This document shows, in pieces, positions 56,801 to 64,000 of a DNA stretch of 64,000 bases. The position numbers and the translations under genes were made by a program. Under the pieces are notes generated by a model. It made no database searches, had not been told where the DNA came from, and saw only the letters and a program-made list of their open reading frames with translations. The first letter of the stretch is position 1; each line of letters begins with the position of its first letter. This DNA comes from Haliotis asinina. Lineage: Eukaryota; Mollusca; Gastropoda; Lepetellida; Haliotidae. The stretch covers positions 34,228,501-34,292,500 of the forward strand of contig NC_090291.1 of NCBI RefSeq assembly GCF_037392515.1, in the 5' to 3' direction.

Positions 56801-59800
56801 GGGATCGAACTAGTATATTAATTTTCTGGTAAAATTGATTTCTGGCAAACAATTATTATTAGAGATAACATTTCACAGGAAGTAACTGTCTCAAAGCAGG
56901 AGCACTTTCTTATCTAAAAGCTCCAGAAAGTGAAATAAATAACTGATTGAAGTATCTTGTGATATTCGTAACACATCACTTTATCATTCTGGCAGAATAA
57001 GATTCAAAATATTGTGCAGATTCTCCTCAATTTGTAAATGTTGGCATTTCCTTTGCTTCAGACTGATGTTAAGTCTCTGAATATTTTCAGTTCTTATAGA
57101 AGGTCCCTTAAATTTTCAAGTGAGATGAGATCCCTGAGAAAATCAAGACTTGCTTCATTTAGGGCTACAGCACTTAAGAAATGGGTTGGGTGGAAGGAAA
57201 ATAATGCAGTTCAGGGACCATGATACTAACCTTTGCTGCTCCCATGAGCTTTGGGAACATATACGATGAGCATCCCTCAGGTGACTGACCCAACACAGTG
57301 AAAGGAGTATGGAATGTTGCCTGCAAAACATGTTCATAGTGAATTTAAGCAGTGGATGCAAAAAGGTCCGCCCAACCACCTGATAACATGGTCTATACAT
57401 CTGATTAATATTGTCTGGGCTAGTTCAAACCACTTTGTGCTGGTAACATTTTGAAGTTACCAGCCCTAATGTCTGGCTAGGTTTTTGGCTTATTTCATAC
57501 ACTGGTTTAAGTAGTGCCACACAGGAAGTGCAACATTAGCAAGAGTTTGAAACTGAAATTTGCATCAAACATCAACAAATGTAATATTATTTACTAACTA
57601 ATCATGCACCAACACATCAATATTTGTCATGGTTACTGGTAGGCATTTGTCAACATGAGACCACCATTGTGGGATGTTCAATCCTGTGGAAATATATCAC
57701 TAATTTGGTTTCCCATAAATGTCTTTTCTATCACTTACCTTCAGTAATGGTTTCATAAAACTTCACTCCCAAATGGACTTTAATGATTGAAAACGGCACT
57801 GGCACTAGACTGACAAGTTTACTTACAAAAAATTGTGCATCTTGTCTGTAGAAAATGAGCCATATTTCTCCCTAAAGTTCATTATTCATTTATACAGCAC
57901 AAATGACAACTAAAAGATGCAAATCAAAAACAGGCAGAAAATATTTTATAGCAATATTTTCTCTAAAGATGGTGCAGCAAATACTGGACAGTAACTAATA
58001 TGTATCTTGTCTGAGCAGAGCATTAGTGTCAACTGTTTAACTGAAAATCAGAGAGAGAGCTTAATTTTTCAGCTGCAATATCAAGTCCAGGGACACCAGA
58101 AATGGGCTTCACACATTGTTCCAATGTGGGGCATCAAACTTGGGTCTTCAGTGTAATGAGCGAATACTTTAACCACTAGGCTACACCACCGCCCTGATCC
58201 ATCTCAAAACATCACCATATTGACCATCCTACTACATCATGTGCCTGCGTTAAAACTCATCAAACAGTGTGACAAATGGTCTGTCATGTTCGCTTGCAAA
58301 TTCACCTGCTTAACAATTTGACCAGGTTTGCGGGGAATTGAAGTATAAGAGACAGATGTTTTGTCTGATTAATCTGGAATAAATAGAAGTTATTCATAAT
58401 GTTTGCAACTTACCCGAGATGAGGCATAGACTGCATCATACAGCCCAAGTGTGGTGACTGAAATACCAACTGCTGGGCCATTAATCAGACCAATCAGTGG
58501 TTTGGGGAAATCTATGAAAGTCCCAACAAATTCACTGAAACAAAAACATCTCAGGTGACCAATTCTTCAACACATGTGATCAGTTCATGTTGCTGAATGT
58601 CTGCGACATCTGTATCAAACATTTCATTTGCAAGCTTGGACATTACCAACAATGTAATTTTCTTAATAAAATTGAAATTTTACACTTATCCTGACTTATG
58701 CTTATTTCCTCCCTCTGTGTGAAGATTGGGGAACACTTTAAATTCCATGAAATTCCCTTCTAACTGAAGTGGACGTACAATATACTCGCCCATCGCCATA
58801 CTCACTTTCCTGGTAATACAGGTCACATGACCAACCACGCTTGCCACTCTCTAAATTTCATAAGCCTGACACGAGAATTTCTGTGAATTCAGCATGCCTG
58901 AGAGGGGTGGTTGGGAGGGCTTGACGTCATGAGTCAGGATGAGTATAAATATATCAATTTCATTCAGAAAATTGCATATTTGTCCTTATCCTGCCTCATG
59001 CTTATTATGCTTACCAAACCCGTTTTGATCAATTACAGCTTTCATCTCCAGGCGGATGAAGATTCCTGCTGCCACATCATTGGTTAGATGAAAACCCTAA
59101 CAATTCTACGTAGAGATGGTTGTTGTGGACTAGTTCGAGCAAATAAGTCCCTGCACACACATTCAATCATTGAGTCCACCATAGTAGATATGGTCTAAAG
59201 TTGTCCGGCAGCTTTATCCAAGGTGCTGAATCAGGAACCTTTATAATGAGTGTACTTGTAAACGTCCTCGTCTGGTCAAATCTGGTGCTGGTGTGAGCAG
59301 ACCAAGTAGACATTGTGGTAATGGAGAGAGTAGAGCTTGTTATGTCATGGTTTGAATTTTGACCACCGATCTTCTGGGACGACAATGTGGTTCAACAGGG
59401 TGATGAACTGAATCCTGAGGAATTGAAGATCTTTCTGTGGCTCCAATTCCGATTTCAGTAGATGCACAAGCCATCCAAGCTGAGTTAGTAAGTAGCCTGA
59501 TGGTAAAATCTAACTGTAGTCTGAGTTGACTTCTTGTGATGAGCTTTAATGCTGTTGTCCAGGAAAAAGGTGCGAAGTCCTCGCCGTTGTAGGTAAGTGA
59601 CGATGGGCTTGGTGACTCGAGTAAATAGCCATGAGGCCAAAGATGTTCCAAAAGGTAGGACCGATCACTGATAGCGCTGACCATGAATGGGAAGCACAGA
59701 TATTTCCTGGAGTCCAGATGAATCGGAGTGTGCTGGTAGGCATCAGTAGATTGATGCTGGCCAGGTAAATCTGCTGGACAGATGAGATGCCGCTGTTGTG

Positions 59801-62800
59801 ATAGATTGATCATTCTGAACTGTTCTGGTTTCAGTAGATGATTCTTGCTGAACTTCTTCATGCTGTATATAAGAAGAAACATTTCTTTGGAGTTTTTCTT
59901 GGGTACCAGAAAGATTGGGGAGTAGAATCCTGGTGTTAGTCAATTTAGATGTAATTTTTTGACTGTGCCTTTCTCTAGTCCAGATGATATGGCGCATGCT
60001 AACTTGTTTTGTTGATCCCTGGCATACACAATGAGTACTGGATCTCTTGTGAGCAGTGGTATTGCCTGTAGTGGGATCTTGTAGCCATCTCGTAGGATGC
60101 TCATGACACAATCATTGTTGAGAAGTCCCCAATTCCAGTAGCGTTGTAGACGTACACACGCATAAAGATTGTACGGGAATGGCTAGAGGTGGATGACTCC
60201 AATTGTTCTGAACTTGATCTTCAGTGCTTTCCTCCTTTAACGCACATGGCAGGATGTCCTGTTTCATGGCCTGTTTCCTCAGGTAGAGTGACGACCCAGA
60301 CAACTTTGACTTGTTGAAATAATGCTGAAAAGTCTGCTTGAGGACTCAAGTCAAAGTGTCTATTGACCTTATCATCATTACTTTGCTGGAGTCCTGAGAT
60401 ACGGATATAGCAATGTCCTTGATTCTGCCATTGAATATTGCAGATGCTGACCAGGGAGTTTGATATAAAGGTTTAGTAAAGCTGTTGCCCCAAGATGATA
60501 CTGATAATAAACCTTGCTGGAGTAGTAGATTCATTGACGGAGACATAGAGGCTAAATGCTACGAAATGAATTGTTGATCCTTCTTCTGAGTGCAGGGAGG
60601 ATCATCCTCTGCTTCTTTATTCTCTGGTTTGCTGAACATGGATATGAGAACCTAATGCAGTCGGTGAACCATCATGGAGAGCGACTGTAGTTGTAGCAAC
60701 TGACTGTAGACTCTGTTCCTCTTCAAAAAGGTGATCCATTAGGTTCATCACATGAGTGGTGAACTGTTGCATGAAGAGGTCAGTGTCCAGTGACAGCAGT
60801 GCAAGGCCTAGTTGATCACTGATCATACGAGCTGACGATCTGCACCTCAGGAAGTAGTAGCAGAGGTTTGTCGTAGATATGACGTTTGTGCATCGTTGAA
60901 GCACTTCATAGAAGCCGTCGAGTGTAGTAGTGCAGACATAGTACTTGAATACTTAGTGTTTGATGATGACGACTTCAACTTCTTAGGTTCAGATGATCCT
61001 GATTCCTCTACTGTGATCTAGGCAAAGTCTTGCTGGTATCTCGACCATGCTCCTGTGGTGTGTCAGGCTGACCACTAAAATTATTATTTGTTAGCTGTTA
61101 ACAATGTACAGTTACTAGATGCAGAATCGACCAATTTAGGCATGACTAGCGAGAGCCTACGTTGTTTGTCCTTAGCACACCTTTGAACAATACATAAATA
61201 TAATGCAAATTCTGAATCTGATAAATTCTTGCAAAGTTCACAGCGAGCAGTGGAGGAACATATAGGTTTGCATGAAGGACATACTACATGCGGATCAACC
61301 ACCAACAGCCATAGTTTACACTGGGAGCATGATTTCATCAACAAAGACTAAGTCAAAGTTGAAGAAAATGTGTCCAAAGCACATAAGTTTCAACAATAAT
61401 TTTACATAACAATGATAAAAATTACAATCCAAAAACCCAATACGACACAATTTAAATCATAGGACCAAAATATAAGCAAAAACTTATCGCCATATTGGGA
61501 CCCAACCGTCCTTGTCATGCGATGAAGGAGAGAGTGACAATCATGGCTGGTCATCTGGCTGTATCAGCACAGAAGGGAGGCTGCCAATGGGTGAGTGTAT
61601 TGTGCATCCACTTCAATCAGAAGGGAACTTCAAGGTATTTCAAGTGTTCTACTATCTTCGCATAGAGGGAGGAGATAAGCATAATAAGCATGAGTCAGGA
61701 TAAGGAAACATTCACAAATATCGTAACTGAGCGAGTTAGAAATATCAACCTGAACTGCATAAATGCAGCTGAAGGTGAACGAGGCAACAGCTCTATATAG
61801 GTTGAACTGATTGATCTTCAACACCAGTGCAGTCGTAACCTCACTGATGTTCAGTCTCAACAGTCACAAACTAATTGCTCTGGGAATGAAGCCCACCCCT
61901 CCATTTTGAGACGAAGTCTGAAACGTTTCCTTGGAAACCAAGAAAATAATTAATCACAAAAACCTGTACATAGCAAAAGGTACCACTTCAGTTTCTGACT
62001 GATATATCTACCAAGTTTTGCAGAAAAATATTGAACGGTTTTTGAGTTCTGCTCTGGAAACGAAACACACCTCTCACTTTTGAGACTATGTCTAAAACAT
62101 TTCCATGGAAACCGAGAAAATAATAAATCACAAAAACCTGTAAATACCAAAAAGCACCACTATAGGTTCAGACTGATATATCTACCAAGTTTTGCAGAAA
62201 AATATTGGAACGGTTTTTGAGTTCTGCTCCGGAAACGAAGCCCACCCCACCATAAGACTAACACCAAAATGTTCCATGGAAAAACAAAAAAAATATAAAT
62301 GCCAAAAATCTGTAAATAGCAGAAGGCACAACCATAGGCTGAGATTACTATATCTATCAAGTTTGGTCTAAAAATATTGCACAGTTTCTGATTTATGCTA
62401 AGGAAACAAAATGATTACGGATGGACGAGGCGTCGACTATATCCTCCTGCATTACATGCCGGGGGGATAAAAAAGTCATGTCATAAAAATTATTCATAAA
62501 TCTTACATTAAGTCAATCAAAATAATTTTTGCCTTTGATGGTAGCATATATTCGTAAGGCTATGACAAAGACACCATGGCATAAACGCTTAACTTGGGAT
62601 ACTGTGTTCTATTACATCAAAATCATTCAAGATAAGAGATGAATAGATTGGAAACTCACTTGAGTATCTCCCTTGCATCCAGTGCCATCTTGCCAATATC
62701 ACTGGGTTTGATGTTTGCAAAGTTAGCCAAGTCATTACCACTACAAAAATAGTCTCCAGCGCCTGTGAACCAATCAGTCGAACACAGTCCTAAGTATAAC

Positions 62801-63241
62801 TTTATTAATACGTCTATTCTATCATTCTCAAAATATGTTTACAGGCAAGCAGCATATCTCATTCATCATGCAATGCCAGATGAGCATACAATTACGAAAC
62901 AAGGCAAAACGGACAAGGTTATTAAGTTTTTACTGAAATGATTATCAGAAGACACATTTCTGCCAACTGATCCATTTTTTTCAATGAGCCTCCAATTTAA
63001 TCTATGTATGTATATAATCATTTGAAATTTTTTAATTGACTTCATGATCAGGGCTTCTTCCTATAATTTTCAAGAAACTGAATAAATAGAAACGACTGCC
63101 TCCTCAAAAATCTTTCACTGTCAAGGAACAGGTTAACTCTTAAAACTGTCAATGTTATCTTTGCTTACCAGTCACGACAGCTATTGTCACACTTTTATCC
63201 TGACTGGCCTCTTTCAGAGCATCAATCCATTCTCTGTACAT
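53876..63241 (-). CDS. ECI2: enoyl-CoA delta isomerase 2, peroxisomal (ECI2-like), 3' six exons
   Basis: The enzyme shifts 3-cis/trans double bonds to 2-trans in unsaturated fatty acyl-CoAs, allowing beta-oxidation to continue in peroxisomes and mitochondria. Exons, 5' to 3': 63241-63169, 62762-62660, 58534-58414, 57320-57231, 56541-56398, 54031-53876. All junctions are GT-AG and in phase; 687 nt encode 228 residues plus stop. Crotonase-fold landmarks: [10 protein letters not shown] (oxyanion-hole region), [47 protein letters not shown] (holding the likely catalytic Glu of the SPEGCSS motif) and [21 protein letters not shown] at the C-terminus. The ending SNL sits where family members carry the SKL-type peroxisomal signal. 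The N-terminal part, expected to hold an acyl-CoA-binding domain, is beyond the right edge. Identity is strong across all six exons. Confidence 0.93.
54501..55251. mobile_element. TTAA-flanked imperfect foldback element, about 750 bp
   Basis: 'AGCACAGGCAAACAGTAGCG' near 54505 is the inverted counterpart of sequence ending at 55247. The arms pair with about 75-90% identity by eye for roughly 300 bp, including 'GCGCAGCATAGA' and 'GGTTGTGCTCTC' blocks. TTAA is present at 54501-54504 and 55248-55251. It lies in the last ECI2 intron, about 470 bp from the final exon, and has no protein-coding capacity. Confidence 0.75.
55255..56397. other. ECI2 intron sequence, no element recognised
   Basis: AT-rich intronic DNA without notable open frames or repeats. 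Confidence 0.4.
57321..58064. other. ECI2 intron sequence, no element recognised
   Basis: Between the ECI2 exons at 57231-57320 and 58414-58534. Only short frames are present; a SINE piece begins at 58065. Confidence 0.4.
58065..58195 (-). mobile_element. SINE-like repeat, family B
   Basis: 'GGGACACCAGAAATGGGCTT', 'CACACATTGTTCCAATGTGG' and 'TACTTTAACCACTAGGCTAC'. The tail is largely lost. Confidence 0.7.
58685..58945. repeat. extra copy of the DIRS-like element's inverted end
   Basis: The segment starting CTTATCCTGACTTATGCTTA, followed by 'TTTCCTCCCTCTGTGTGAAG', matches the reverse complement of the right end at 61605-61704 over about 90 bp. At 58928 'CATGAGTCAGGATGAG' is an inverted echo of its own start. 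It could be a solo end, or part of the split-repeat arrangement typical of DIRS elements. Confidence 0.65.
59170..60300 (-). pseudogene. DIRS-type reverse transcriptase pseudogene
   Basis: Pieces in all three frames line up in family order: [44 protein letters not shown], then [29 protein letters not shown] and [20 protein letters not shown]. These match the N-terminal flank, finger and palm of DIRS/Gypsy-type RT. The position of the catalytic Y-x-D-D box reads FLDN (59554-59565), so the second Asp is lost. Multiple frameshifts and stops also prevent translation. Confidence 0.75.
60617..60904 (-). pseudogene. internal frame of the DIRS-like element, function unknown
   Basis: A 95-codon frame between the Cys-rich frame and the RT region, without a recognised motif. 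By position it belongs to the gag-like part of the element. I cannot assign a function. Confidence 0.35.
61084..61344 (-). pseudogene. Cys/His-rich N-terminal frame of the DIRS-like element
   Basis: 86 codons starting [14 protein letters not shown]. The cysteine and histidine spacing ([18 protein letters not shown]) suggests a zinc-binding module like that at the start of gag-like proteins in animal DIRS elements. It ends at a stop after LLTANK, with the rest of the protein missing or frameshifted. Confidence 0.5.
61877..62465. repeat. about 174-bp tandem-like repeat, three full and one partial unit
   Basis: The landmark 'GCTCTGGGAATGAAGCCCAC' at 61877 recurs as 'GCTCTGGAAACGAAACACAC' at 62051 and 'GCTCCGGAAACGAAGCCCAC' at 62225, with a decayed unit near 62396. 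Each unit contains 'GATATATCTACCAAGTTTTG' and 'CAGAAAAATATTG'. The last unit ends in 'GCATTACATGCCGGGGGGAT'. It lies in an ECI2 intron. Type of element not recognised. Confidence 0.85.
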
Positions 63242-63429
63242 CTGTAAGAATACTGCATAGTAAAATGTGTGATTTAAGTACATGCTGTATTGGTACCATG
63301 GCAGGTCTTAACCTAACATTTATTCCTCTGAAATAATCTGAAATAATTCCCACTGTGGACTGCATACTTTTAATCATATATACATCATAATCATGGACTT
63401 GAGAAAGTCAAATATATCAGTAATTAATG

Positions 63430-63625
63430 AGCAGGTACTCCGCACTCAGCAGTATTTCACTTATGTGGCGGGTGTCTGTAAATAAATGAGTCTTGACAAG
63501 ACAATCCAGTGATCAAGGGCATGAGCATCAATCAATTAAGATATGTCAACAAAGTCAGAGACTCTGAGCACTCGATCTAGTTAACCTCTCAAAGCATGGG
63601 TTATTGAAGATCCATTTTAACTTGG
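63430..63625 (-). mobile_element. SINE-like repeat, family A (decayed)
   Basis: 'TACTCCGCACTCAGCAGTAT', 'GACAAGACAATCCAGTGATC' and 'GAGCATCAATCAATTAAG' follow the family order with many substitutions. Confidence 0.6.
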
Positions 63626-63861
63626 ATCATGACAGGTTGGTCCTTAACAAATATTGGATAGTATTTGGGCAATTCAGCCAGCATCTTTACCAGCATGATA
63701 AAGGACATTTAGGGTACCTGTTTACGTGAATTTAATTAGTAGAATTGATATCAGTAAGTGGTAAAAATGTCTGAGTCTACTTTATTGAACTACAATCACA
63801 ACATAGTTTTTCTGTTTATTTTAGGGTTACCATATGGAGCATAACAGATTTTACTTGTCTC

Positions 63862-64000
63862 AGGTACATTGACTCAACAACCAAAACATCAACATAATTA
63901 AACATAATTAAAACACAGTCATCACTTATTCATGACATATAAAATGCATTGCTGATAAAGAAATAAACAAATAAACAGAACATTAAGTGTTTAATGGCAA
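63862..64000 (+). mobile_element. left end of a second Kolobok-like element, cut by the window edge
   Basis: 'CACTTATTCATGACATATAA' and flanking bases match the element at 20794-22073 just inside its left end (20820-20890). The terminal bases (AGGTACATTGACTCAACAAC) are diverged. The rest lies outside the window. Confidence 0.6.

Larger units (their letters stand above)
58984..61704 (-). mobile_element. DIRS-like retroelement with inverted ends, decayed
   Basis: The left end CCTTATCCTGCCTCATGCTT (58984) is the inverse of the right end, whose reverse complement begins CTTATCCTGACTCATGCTTA (61704). Inside, on the minus strand, lie a Cys/His-rich upstream frame and a reverse transcriptase region. 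Inverted rather than direct terminal repeats, plus the RT wording, point to the DIRS group. I found no tyrosine recombinase motif, so the element is internally deleted or non-autonomous. It is inserted in the ECI2 intron between the exons at 58534 and 62660. Confidence 0.7.

Overview
The window is eukaryotic and most likely from a gastropod mollusc, probably an abalone (Haliotis). The organism call is inferred from a very abundant interspersed repeat of a kind I associate with Haliotis DNA (blocks starting with GAGTGAG repeats and 'AATATTCCAGC'), plus AT-rich introns and short exons with ordinary GT-AG splice sites. Nothing looks prokaryotic. All three recognisable host genes are on the minus strand.

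Genes. (1) A PAN/apple-type secreted protein is represented by its first coding exon only (2581-2889); later exons lie off the left edge or were not found. (2) A complete MATE-family (SLC47) multidrug and toxin extrusion transporter spans 44983 to 20059. I traced 19 coding exons whose phases all agree, giving a 2103-nt CDS and a 700-residue protein. It ends in an unusual sequon-rich tail after the last membrane helix. (3) The 3' half of a peroxisomal enoyl-CoA delta isomerase 2 (ECI2) gene spans 63241 to 53876 in six exons; its 5' exons lie beyond the right edge.

Layout. 1-6600: start of the PAN gene and a 1.47-kb direct duplication that copies its start codon and upstream DNA. 6600-20000: no host coding sequence seen; SINE-like repeats, a 65-bp and a 34-bp tandem array, and possibly a long 3' UTR of the transporter. 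20000-45000: the transporter gene, whose introns hold a THAP-bearing TTAA-type transposon, a tandem array split by a 1156-bp near-perfect palindrome, a Tigger-like element, microsatellites and two dead Tc1-like elements. 45000-53800: intergenic, with a decayed CR1-group LINE. 53800-64000: ECI2, with a TTAA-flanked foldback element and a DIRS-like retroelement in its introns.

The host genes do not form a pathway: one is a plasma-membrane exporter and one a peroxisomal fatty-acid oxidation enzyme. The mobile DNA dominates: two SINE-like families share one 3' tail and recur about every 2-3 kb. All autonomous-type transposon ORFs seen here are broken. Exon boundaries were read by eye from splice sites and reading-frame continuity, without transcript data.
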